From Actinoplanes flavus (GTDB lineage Bacteria > Actinomycetota > Actinomycetes > Mycobacteriales > Micromonosporaceae), in contig NZ_JAGFNS010000004.1 in NCBI RefSeq assembly GCF_017592555.1, positions 167,471 to 231,470 of the forward strand: a DNA stretch of 64,000 bases, given 5' to 3'. Positions within the stretch are counted from its first letter, which is position 1; each line of letters begins with the position of its first letter. The translations under genes were made by a program, and so were the position numbers. The notes beneath the pieces were generated by a model. It searched no databases, was not told the origin of the DNA, and saw only the letters and a program-made list of their open reading frames with translations. Shown in pieces: positions 40,996 through 48,356 of the stretch.

Positions 40996-42318
40996 ATGAA
41001 CAACACCGCGCTGCGGCAGCCGGAGCTCTGGCGCCCGCTCGTGTCCGCGCTGCGTGGCGGTGCGCCGGCGGGCACGCGGCAGATCGAGTTCCGCGGCACC
41101 GTCCATCCCGGTTCGTACGGCGGCTCGATCCTCGACGACGGCGAATCGCGCCATGGTGGCCGTTCTGTCATGGACGCGCTGGAACCGCTGACCGCTCTCG
41201 TCGACGGTCGCGGCGTCGCCCTCCGCGCCCTCGTGACCGCCGCGGGGGACGCCGAGGTGGACATCGTGGCGGGCGCGTGCCCGGTGTCGTTCGGGATGGG
41301 CAGCGCGATCCTGGAAACGGTGCTGCTCGTCGACAGGGCGGACCCTGAGCCGTACCGGCGGGCACCCGTCCGTCACGACGGGGTGACGACGTCGCCGAAC
41401 GCCGACCCGGAGGCGGTGCGGGCGCTGGTACAGCGGTTACTGCCCGGCGCGCCGGCCGCGAGCCCGGCGGCGCTGGCGGCCGCCGAGTCCTCGCTGGGTG
41501 CCGCACTGCCCGCGGACGTGCGGGCACTGTATCTGTCGGCCGGCGCCGGCGACCTGGTGCTTCCGGCGGACCCGGACCTGTTCTACGGCATGAGCATCAT
41601 CGCGCTCGATGACGCCGCGGCCCGGGAGTATCTGGAGCCGCGGTCCCGGTACGGGTCCTGGTCGGACGGCGCGATCGAGGTCGTCGCACCGGATCCGGCC
41701 GAGCGGGTGCAGCCGTTGGCCGCCTCACCGGCATGGTTCGCCGTCGGCGACGACTTCGGCGGCAATCTCCTCGTCGTCGATCTGGAACCCGGCCCACGCG
41801 GACACGTCGGGCAGGTCCTCTACGTGGACCACGAGATCCCCGCGGGCGCCCGCTGGCTCGCGCCGTCGCTGACCGAACTGCTCACCGGCCGGCCGAGCGA
41901 ACCGGCCGACCCGAGCTCGGAGGACGGCCTGCTCGTCCGGGTCGGCCCGCGCGGCCGGACTGTCGCCGATGTCCGCCCGGGCGCCGAGGTGGTGGTCGTC
42001 AGCGCCGCGCCGGAGCCGACGGACCTGTCCGGTCTCGCCGGCCACGAGACGATGCGGACCCTGGTGGTCAGCCACTCCGCCACGGTCACGAACCTGGACG
42101 TGGTCACCACGTTGCCGTCGTTGGAGTACCTGGAACTCGGCACCACGAGCTGGCGACAGCTCTTGCGCGCCGACCGGGTGCCGCCGACCCTGCTGGCGGC
42201 CGGGATGCAGGGTCGCGCGGACTGGGACACGACCGTCGAGGTCGTCGACGCGCTGTTGGCTCTCTGGGGCCGCCCCCGCCTCGACGTGACACGTGTCCGG
42301 TTGCCCTCGGCCGGCTAG
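40996..42318 (+). CDS. SMI1/KNR4 (SUKH)-domain protein
   Basis: 440 residues. The middle third matches the SUKH-1 fold: AALAAAESSLGAALPADVRALYLSAGAGDL near 155-185, then SPAWFAVGDDFGGNLLVVDLEPG and GQVLYVDHEIP. The N- and C-terminal thirds are not recognised; the C-terminal part has a leucine-rich-like TLVVSHSATVTNLDVVTTLP then SLEYLELGT. SUKH proteins often act as immunity proteins against secreted nuclease toxins, but no toxin gene is nearby, so a housekeeping regulatory role is equally possible. Confidence 0.75.
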   Translation: MNNTALRQPELWRPLVSALRGGAPAGTRQIEFRGTVHPGSYGGSILDDGESRHGGRSVMDALEPLTALVDGRGVALRALVTAAGDAEVDIVAGACPVSFGMGSAILETVLLVDRADPEPYRRAPVRHDGVTTSPNADPEAVRALVQRLLPGAPAASPAALAAAESSLGAALPADVRALYLSAGAGDLVLPADPDLFYGMSIIALDDAAAREYLEPRSRYGSWSDGAIEVVAPDPAERVQPLAASPAWFAVGDDFGGNLLVVDLEPGPRGHVGQVLYVDHEIPAGARWLAPSLTELLTGRPSEPADPSSEDGLLVRVGPRGRTVADVRPGAEVVVVSAAPEPTDLSGLAGHETMRTLVVSHSATVTNLDVVTTLPSLEYLELGTTSWRQLLRADRVPPTLLAAGMQGRADWDTTVEVVDALLALWGRPRLDVTRVRLPSAG

Positions 42319-42505
42319 GCTCCCGCGCCGCCGTCGCTGCGATCTCCCGTCCTGCCGGCGGCCGTAGCGGCGGTCCTGGGCGTTCTGGCCACCGTCATCA
42401 TCCTGGCGTTCTGACGTGGTGAGGCTCATGTTCGCGTGCCTGCCCCACGTGGACCGATCGAGAAACCGTTTGCGCGGTTCGCGCCGGAGTGTGAAGGATG
42501 CGCCT

Positions 42506-43273
42506 GTGACGAATCCTGAGCAGAATCGGCCAACCGCACTCATCACCGGGGTCGGCCGCACCGTCGGGATCGGCGCCGGCATCGCCGCCCGTCTGGCCGC
42601 CACCGGGTGGAACATCGCCTTCACCTACTGGACGCCCTATGACGACCGGATGACGTGGGGCGCCGAGGAGGGCGCCACCGAGGCGATCACGAAAATCCTC
42701 ACCGGGTACGGCGCGGCCGTCACCGCCATCGAGGCCGACCTCGCCGACCCGGCGGCGCCCGCCACGGTCTACGACGAGGCCGAGCACCGCCTCGGGCCGG
42801 TCACCGCCCTGGTGATGTGTCATGCCGAGTCGGTCGACTCCGGCCTGCTCGACACCACGGTGGAGAGCTTCGACCGGCATTTCGCCGTCAACACCCGGGC
42901 CAGTTGGCTGCTGATCCGGGAGCACGGGCGGCGGTACCACGGCCGCCACGGTGACGGCCGCGTCATCGCGCTGACCAGTGATCACACGGTGGGGAACCTG
43001 CCGTACGGGGCGAGCAAGGGCGCGCTCGACCGGATCACCCGGGCCGCCGCCCACGAGCTGGCGCACCTCGGGATCAGCTGCAACGTGATCAATCCCGGTC
43101 CGATCGACACCGGCTGGATGTCCGACGAGGGCCGCGACCTGCTGCTGCGGCAGACGCCGCTCGGCCGCCTCGGCACCCCGCGCGACACCGCCGACCTGGT
43201 CGCCTTCCTCTGCTCGCCGGAGGGTCAGTGGATCAACGGCCAGTTGCTGCACAGCAACGGCGGATTCGCCTGA
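42506..43273 (+). CDS. Short-chain dehydrogenase/reductase
   Basis: 255 residues from GTG 42506 (GAAGG 9 nt upstream). Cofactor loop ALITGVGRTVGIGAGIAARL, which spaces the glycines like FabI/FabG-like SDRs, NTRASWLLIREHG, catalytic TSDHTVGNLPYGASKGALDR (Tyr-xxx-Lys), and NVINPGPIDTGWM, ending INGQLLHSNGGFA, a variant of the usual dGG C-terminus. Cytoplasmic oxidoreductase with unknown substrate. A 5-bp gap separates it from the zinc-ribbon gene. Confidence 0.85.
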   Translation: MTNPEQNRPTALITGVGRTVGIGAGIAARLAATGWNIAFTYWTPYDDRMTWGAEEGATEAITKILTGYGAAVTAIEADLADPAAPATVYDEAEHRLGPVTALVMCHAESVDSGLLDTTVESFDRHFAVNTRASWLLIREHGRRYHGRHGDGRVIALTSDHTVGNLPYGASKGALDRITRAAAHELAHLGISCNVINPGPIDTGWMSDEGRDLLLRQTPLGRLGTPRDTADLVAFLCSPEGQWINGQLLHSNGGFA

Positions 43274-43278
43274 CGTCG

Positions 43279-43548
43279 ATGTTCCCTTTCCGATGCCCGG
43301 GTTGCGCGGCCCGGATGGCGGTCGACGATGCCGAGCGCGTCGGCGAACGCTGCGGCGTGTGTGCGACCGCGCGGATGTGGGAGTCGCTGCCGCCGGAGAT
43401 CCAGGAGACGATCGACACGGCGATCCGTCGCGGCAACATGCCCGGTCTTTTCGCCATGCGCCAGGCGTTGCCGTCGTTCCGGATACCGCAGGCCCTGGAC
43501 CTCCTCGTGTTCCGGCATGCCGCGCTGGGCATGGACGGATCGGTCTGA
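43279..43548 (+). CDS. Small zinc-ribbon protein
   Basis: 89 residues. The N-terminus FRCPGCAARMAVDD...RCGVCATARMW holds two Cys-x2-Cys knuckles 15-20 residues apart, a treble-clef or rubredoxin-like zinc ribbon. The rest is helical (PEIQETIDTAIRRGNMPGLF). Neighbouring SDR stop is 5 bp away, so probably co-transcribed. Function not deducible. Confidence 0.65.
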   Translation: MFPFRCPGCAARMAVDDAERVGERCGVCATARMWESLPPEIQETIDTAIRRGNMPGLFAMRQALPSFRIPQALDLLVFRHAALGMDGSV

Positions 43549-43636
43549 AGTACGGGATCCGGCCGGGACTTCAGCACGGGCCGGTTCCGGACCTCGCTCC
43601 GATGAACCGGCGCGTCTCCGTCGCGACGATGGGCGC

Positions 43637-44251
43637 ATGCGGACATCGAACTGGCTCGTTCCTGGCGGGTTACTGCTTCTCGCCGCGGTTCCCGGGATCG
43701 CCGGGAGCCTGCGGTTGGCCGAATTCGCGGGTGGCGCCCAGGTGCTGCCGGACAGCGAGCGGATCACCTCGGCGCCGCTGCCGGTCATCGTGCACATCGT
43801 CAGCGTCCTGGTGTTCAGCGTGCTCGGCGCGTTCCAGTTCGCACCCGGGTTGCGACGGCGGCGCGCCTGGCATCGGGTGGCCGGGCGGATCGTCGTCCCG
43901 GCCGGTCTGGTCGCCGCGGCCAGTGGGCTGTGGCTGAGCCTGTTCCTGCCACGTTCGCCGATCGACGGCGACGCCACCGCCGCCGTCCGGGTCGTGGTCG
44001 TCGTCTACATGGCGGTGTCCCTGAGTCTCGGGCTGGCGGCCGTGCTGCGGCGGGATTTCGCCCGGCACCGGGCCTGGATGATCCGCGGTTACGCGATCGG
44101 GATGGGGGCCGGTACGCAGGCGTTCACCCAGGGGTTCTGGCTGGTCGCGGCCGGGCCGCTGACGATGTGGGGCAAGACCGGGACGCTGGCCGCCGGCTGG
44201 TTGATCAACATCGTGGTGGCGGAGCTGGTGATCCGGCGAACACGGTCTTGA
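43637..44251 (+). CDS. DUF2306 membrane protein
   Basis: 204 residues with about five to six membrane helices. Family marks: RRRAWHRVAGRIVVPAGLVA, then RRDFARHRAWMIRGYAIGMG and FWLVAAGPLTMW, as in DUF2306 proteins of unknown function. Its stop codon lies inside the first TTGAGC palindrome that precedes the SRPBCC gene, so the operator is partly coding. Confidence 0.8.
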   Translation: MRTSNWLVPGGLLLLAAVPGIAGSLRLAEFAGGAQVLPDSERITSAPLPVIVHIVSVLVFSVLGAFQFAPGLRRRRAWHRVAGRIVVPAGLVAAASGLWLSLFLPRSPIDGDATAAVRVVVVVYMAVSLSLGLAAVLRRDFARHRAWMIRGYAIGMGAGTQAFTQGFWLVAAGPLTMWGKTGTLAAGWLINIVVAELVIRRTRS

Positions 44252-44263
44252 GCGTCTGCTCAA
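44248..44263. promoter_or_regulatory. Operator-like palindrome 1, TTGAGC-N4-GCTCAA
   Basis: Perfect 6-bp arms around GTCT. The left arm doubles as a -35 box (TTGAGC) for a promoter whose -10 is TAGGGT (44270-44275, 16-bp spacer). Geometry resembles TetR-family operators. Confidence 0.6.
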
Positions 44264-44274
44264 AAATGCTAGGG

Positions 44275-44292
44275 TTTGAGCACTCGCTCAAA
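44275..44292. promoter_or_regulatory. Operator-like palindrome 2, TTTGAGC-N4-GCTCAAA
   Basis: Perfect 7-bp arms around ACTC, centred 28 bp after palindrome 1 and overlapping the predicted -10 and start point of the SRPBCC operon. The identical core (TTGAGC-N4-GCTCAA) in both sites indicates one dimeric repressor bound twice. Confidence 0.7.
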
Positions 44293-44300
44293 GGGGTGCC

Positions 44301-45212
44301 GTGGCCAGGATTCATGTCGAGACGATCATCAGAGCGCCGCTGGACGAGGTCTGGGACGCGACCCAGGACCATCGGCGCCACGCCCGGTGGGACGTGCGGT
44401 TCGGCCGCATCGACCCGGTGCCGGGCAGCGTTCCGGCGGCGTTCACCTACGCCACGGCGGTGCTGCCCGGTGTCGAGATCGCCGGGCACGGCGTGCACAG
44501 CGGGGAGCGGCGGCAGGCCGACGGCTCCGCCACGTCGGCGCTGCGATTCGGCTCCGCCGACCCTCGATCGTTGATCCGGGACGGGTCGGGCTACTGGCGC
44601 TACGTTCCGGTTTCCGGTGGGGTGCGCTTCCTGACGGGGTACGCCTATCGCACCCGCTGGGGGCGCACCGGCCGTCTGGTCGACCTGGTCTTCGGCCCGG
44701 TCTTCGGGTGGGCCACCGCCTGGTCGTTCGATCGGCTGCGGCTGTGGCTGGACCACGGTGTGTCCCCGGAGAGCGCCCGCCGCCGGGCTCTCGCCGAACT
44801 GTCGTCGCGCGCCGCCCTGATCGCCGCCGCCGTCACGTTCGACGGCCGCCCACTCGTCGTCCTGCTCGCGCTGGGGTTGGCGCTCGGCGTACCCCCGCAT
44901 CGGCACACGCCCGCCGCACGACGATGCCGGCGCCGGCCCACCAAGGCCGACCCGTTCGACAGGCGTGCCCCGCTGGAAAGCCGCGTGGGGCTCGATTCGG
45001 GTGGTCCGCTGGAAAGCCGTGCGGGGTTCGATTCGGGTGGTCCGCTGGAAAGCCGTGCGGGGTTCGATTCGGGTGGTCCGCTGGAAAGCCGTGCGGGGCT
45101 CGATTCGGGTGGTCCGCTGGAAAGCCGTCGCGGGAGTGGATCCCGTGGCCCGCGAGGTCGGCGTGAACCGCTCATGATGAGTGGCCCGGCCGGAGAGGGC
45201 GACCCGCGATGA
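44301..45212 (+). CDS. SRPBCC-family protein with C-terminal 12-residue repeats
   Basis: 303 residues. Residues 1-150 are a START/SRPBCC lipid- or polyketide-binding fold (IHVETIIRAPLDEVWDATQD, then HARWDVRFGRI and a final ATAWSFDRLRLWLDHG). A hydrophobic stretch follows (RAALIAAAVTFD and VVLLALGLALGV), then five tandem units of GGPLESRAGFDS and a basic tail. GTG 44301 is 4 nt after AAGGGG. The ATG of the DUF4166 gene overlaps its stop. Two palindromic operators lie in the promoter. Ligand unknown. Confidence 0.78.
   Translation: MARIHVETIIRAPLDEVWDATQDHRRHARWDVRFGRIDPVPGSVPAAFTYATAVLPGVEIAGHGVHSGERRQADGSATSALRFGSADPRSLIRDGSGYWRYVPVSGGVRFLTGYAYRTRWGRTGRLVDLVFGPVFGWATAWSFDRLRLWLDHGVSPESARRRALAELSSRAALIAAAVTFDGRPLVVLLALGLALGVPPHRHTPAARRCRRRPTKADPFDRRAPLESRVGLDSGGPLESRAGFDSGGPLESRAGFDSGGPLESRAGLDSGGPLESRRGSGSRGPRGRREPLMMSGPAGEGDPR
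44968..45140. repeat. 36-bp tandem repeat, five copies
   Basis: CGCTGGAAAG recurs at 44971, 45007, 45043, 45079 and 45115, spacing exactly 36 bp. In frame it encodes 12-residue GGPLESRAGFDS units at the C-terminus of the SRPBCC protein; only a few positions vary. Confidence 0.95.
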
Positions 45213-45937
45213 CCTCGGTCTTCGAGCACGCCCTGCGTGCGGATTTCGGGCGGCTGCACCCACGGCTGCAACGGCGCTTCGGCGTCGACGGCGACCGTGA
45301 CCAGGGCTGCGTCGGCACCGGCGTGATGGACCGGGTGTGGCGCGGTGGCGCTTTCACGGTGCCGTTCCTGCAATGCGGCACGCTGCGGCACATCCTGTTC
45401 CCGGAGACCGGCACCGGCATTCCGTTCACCATCGAGAACTACGCCTACCCGGACACGTTCGGCCGGCCCACGCTGACGTTCGTGCGGACCTTCCAGGTGC
45501 GGCCGCACCGGCGCCGCCGGTTCGACGCGACGATGGTGTACGACGGCGGCCGCGACACCGTGATCGACTACCTCGGCACCACCCAGCATCTGGCCGTCGA
45601 CCTGGACGTGTCCGTCGACACCCGGGGTGGCCTGCGGATCCGCAGCGGGCCGCAGACGCTCCGCGGCGGGGTGCGCTGCCCGTCGGCGGTGACCGGCGAG
45701 GCCGAGGTGCACGAGTGGTGGGACGAGCGGGCCGAACGGTTCCGGATCCGGGTGACCGTCACGAACCGGCGGTTCGGGCCGCTGTTCGGTTACCACGGCA
45801 GTTTCACGGCGGCCTACGTCCCAGGCGGTTCGCCGGTTCCGGCCGCCGTCCGCCCGTTGCGGGAGAATCCGCGCGGCGGCCGGTTCCGGCCACCGGCTCT
45901 CGTACGGTCGCTGGGTCCAGATCAACCGGCCGCATGA
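45209..45937 (+). CDS. DUF4166 protein
   Basis: 242 residues. SVFEHALRADFGRLHPRLQR opens the DUF4166 domain, with GTGVMDRVWRGGAFTVPFL and FTIENYAYPDTFGRPTLTFVR inside. The domain occurs alone or at the C-terminus of saccharopine-dehydrogenase-like proteins, and its role is unknown. ATG overlaps the SRPBCC stop by 4 bp, so the two belong together under the TTGAGC operators. Confidence 0.8.
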   Translation: MTSVFEHALRADFGRLHPRLQRRFGVDGDRDQGCVGTGVMDRVWRGGAFTVPFLQCGTLRHILFPETGTGIPFTIENYAYPDTFGRPTLTFVRTFQVRPHRRRRFDATMVYDGGRDTVIDYLGTTQHLAVDLDVSVDTRGGLRIRSGPQTLRGGVRCPSAVTGEAEVHEWWDERAERFRIRVTVTNRRFGPLFGYHGSFTAAYVPGGSPVPAAVRPLRENPRGGRFRPPALVRSLGPDQPAA

Positions 45938-46035
45938 CCACGGCGGCACCGTCCGGCGGGCCGCCACCCCGGTCGTACCGGTCGGTCGCCGTCTCCCGGA
46001 CCGGCCCGGGGGAGCTGAGCCTGACCCGCCGCTGA
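45934..46035 (+). CDS. 33-residue ORF, possibly truncated
   Basis: ATG 45934 overlaps the DUF4166 stop (ATGA) and the frame ends at 46035. The peptide contains SYRSVAVSRTGPGELSLTRR, faintly like the N-terminus of zinc-free quinone oxidoreductases (medium-chain dehydrogenases), so it may be the stump of a lost third gene of the operon. It stops 14 bp short of the convergent MMPL gene. Confidence 0.2.
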   Translation: MTTAAPSGGPPPRSYRSVAVSRTGPGELSLTRR

Positions 46036-46049
46036 CATCGAGGTTCGCG

Positions 46050-48140
46050 TCAGGAGACGGCCGCCGGGGCGACCGCGGCGGCGGGCTCCGTGCGTGGAGC
46101 GAACCAGCGGTCGTGCAGCCGGCGCAGCGGGGCCGGCGCCCACCAGTTCCCGTCGCCGAGCAGGCTCATGACGGCGGGCAGCAGCAGGCCGCGGACCACC
46201 GTGACGTCGAGCAGCAGCGCCACCGTCATGGCGAAACCGATCTCCTTGACCGGGATCAGATCGCCGAGCAGGAAGCCGAGGAACACCACGCCGATGCAGA
46301 GGGCGGCGGCGGTGACCACCGGGCCGGACTTCGTGATGCCGGCGAGGACCGCCCGGTCGCCCGGATGGCGATCCCGCTCCTCCGTGATCCGGGCGAGCAG
46401 GAACACCTCGTAGTCCATCGACAGCCCGAACACGAACACGAACAGCAGAACCGGTGTGGTGACGTCGATCGCGCCCCACGAGTCGAAGCCGAGCAGCGCG
46501 TCACCGACACCCCACTGGAACACGACGACCAGCGTGCCGAGCGTGGCGAGCAGGACCAGCGCGTTCATCAGCAGCGCCTTGACCGGGATCACCAGCGAGC
46601 CGGTCAGCACGAACAGCAACGCCACTGTGGAGAGCAGCACGATCAGCAGGGCGATCGGGAAGCGGGCCGTGACCGAGTCGCGGTGGTCGACGAGTTCCGC
46701 GGCGGCGCCTCCGACCAGCACCGGGAACGAGGGGTCCAGGGCCCGGATGGCGCGCACCGCGTCGCGGGCCGGCTGACCCGCGGTCTCGCCCTCCGTCGTG
46801 ACGTCGATGACGGCCACCGGCCCGGTGATGTCGGGACGCGGCTGGATCCGCAGCACACCGTCGACCGTGTTGAGCGCGTTCAGATAGTCGCGGACGGCGG
46901 CGCCGGCCGGGTCGGCCTCCACGACCACGACGATGGGTTCGGCCTGACCGCCACGGAAGTCGCGCTGCACCGCTTCCTGCAGCTTGTGGGCCTGGGCCGA
47001 GGCGGGTAGCGCGCGGGCATCGGAGTTCTCCAGGTTGACCGCGAACAGGAACGGCGCCGACAGTGCGAGCAGGCCGGCCGTGACAGCGATCGCGACCGGC
47101 CCCGGCCGGAGCTGGGCGAATGCGGCGAGGCGGGCGAGCATGCCCGGCCCGGCGGCGGTGCGGCGAGCCGACGGCACGGGGATGCGGCTCTGCGCGACGG
47201 CGATCAGCGCCGGTACGGCGGTCAGCCCGGCCGCGGTGCCGAGGAGCACCGCGATCGCGCCGCCGAGCGCCATCGCGCCGAGCAGCGGTTCGGCGAACGC
47301 GGACAGGCCGACCATCGTCACGGCGACGGCGAGTCCGGAGATCAGCACGGTACGTCCGGCGGTCGCGGTGGTGCGGGCGAGCAGTTCCGCCACGGGCGCC
47401 TCGGGCGCGGCGTCGCGTTCCGCACGGAACCGGGCGATCACCAGGAGCGCGTAGTCGACGGCGAGCCCGATGCCGAGCAGGGTGACCACGTTGACGGTGA
47501 ATTCGCTGACCTCGGTGAACGCGGTCAGCCCGGCCAGGCCGAGCAGTGTCACCGCCACGGTGGCCAGCGCGGCGGCGAGCGGGATCAGGCCGGCGACGAG
47601 ACCGCCGAGGATCAGGACCAACACGATCAGCAGTACGACCAGCGCGACCGACTCGCCGAAGGCGGTGTCCGCGACGGCCTGGTCGGCGAACGCGCGTTCG
47701 GCCAGCTTCTCGCCGCCGACCAGCACCTCGGGCGCGTCGATGCGGTGCAGCGCGGACGCGACCGCATCCTCCACCCGTTCCCGCCGGTCGTCCGGCAGGC
47801 CCTCGTCCAGCTCGACGCGGATCATCGATCGCCGGTTGTCGGCACCGATCTGCCCGCCCGGAGCGCCGTACAGGTCCTCGACCGCCCGGACGCCGTCCAT
47901 CGCGCGGATCTCGCCGGCGATCGCCGTGACGCCGGCGACCAGTGCCGGGTCCCACACGTCGCGCCCGCCCACGACGGCGACGATCATCGGGCCCTCGGGC
48001 TGCAACCGGTCGACCCGCAGCTCCGCGAGCCGCGACTCGGCGTCCGGCCGCAAGCTGCCGGTCGCGGCGAGCCGGTCGAAGACCGATCCGCCCAGAATCA
48101 GCCCGGCGGTGATCAGCACCAGCCAGACGCCGAGCACCAC
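46050..48140 (-). CDS. MMPL/RND-type membrane transporter
   Basis: 696 residues. Two halves, each with a periplasmic loop and a five- to six-helix bundle: GIGLAVDYALLVIARFRAE in the first and VFVFGLSMDYEVFLLARI in the second carry the paired Asp-Tyr residues of the proton relay in MmpL proteins. Predicted to export lipids or drugs by proton motive force. GTG 48140 (VVLGVWLVLI) is the first in-frame start, but the usual basic N-terminal helix cap (RRRW) lies upstream in this frame and its Met in another frame; see the frameshift note. Confidence 0.85.
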   Translation of the reverse strand: MVLGVWLVLITAGLILGGSVFDRLAATGSLRPDAESRLAELRVDRLQPEGPMIVAVVGGRDVWDPALVAGVTAIAGEIRAMDGVRAVEDLYGAPGGQIGADNRRSMIRVELDEGLPDDRRERVEDAVASALHRIDAPEVLVGGEKLAERAFADQAVADTAFGESVALVVLLIVLVLILGGLVAGLIPLAAALATVAVTLLGLAGLTAFTEVSEFTVNVVTLLGIGLAVDYALLVIARFRAERDAAPEAPVAELLARTTATAGRTVLISGLAVAVTMVGLSAFAEPLLGAMALGGAIAVLLGTAAGLTAVPALIAVAQSRIPVPSARRTAAGPGMLARLAAFAQLRPGPVAIAVTAGLLALSAPFLFAVNLENSDARALPASAQAHKLQEAVQRDFRGGQAEPIVVVVEADPAGAAVRDYLNALNTVDGVLRIQPRPDITGPVAVIDVTTEGETAGQPARDAVRAIRALDPSFPVLVGGAAAELVDHRDSVTARFPIALLIVLLSTVALLFVLTGSLVIPVKALLMNALVLLATLGTLVVVFQWGVGDALLGFDSWGAIDVTTPVLLFVFVFGLSMDYEVFLLARITEERDRHPGDRAVLAGITKSGPVVTAAALCIGVVFLGFLLGDLIPVKEIGFAMTVALLLDVTVVRGLLLPAVMSLLGDGNWWAPAPLRRLHDRWFAPRTEPAAAVAPAAVS

Positions 48141-48356
48141 CCATCGGCGGCGAGCGCACCGACGACCCGAGTCCAGCCAACATCATCGGGACATGCAAGC
48201 ACGAACGCCGTGACTCCATCGACGTGCATCAGCCGGATGTACGGGCAGTTGTGGCCGGTCGGCGGGCGGTCGAGTCGGACAGCCGACGGCTGGAGCAATC
48301 CGCATCCCATTAGGCTGCGTCAATATTCGGCGTGATTCCACTGTGGGGGGAGAAGC

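Noticed and set aside
42337..42414. Hydrophobic 25-residue frame (VLPAAVAAVLGVLATVIILA core) between the SUKH and SDR genes
   Set aside because: It looks like a membrane helix but has no ATG, GTG or TTG start in frame, only CTG, and no ribosome site.
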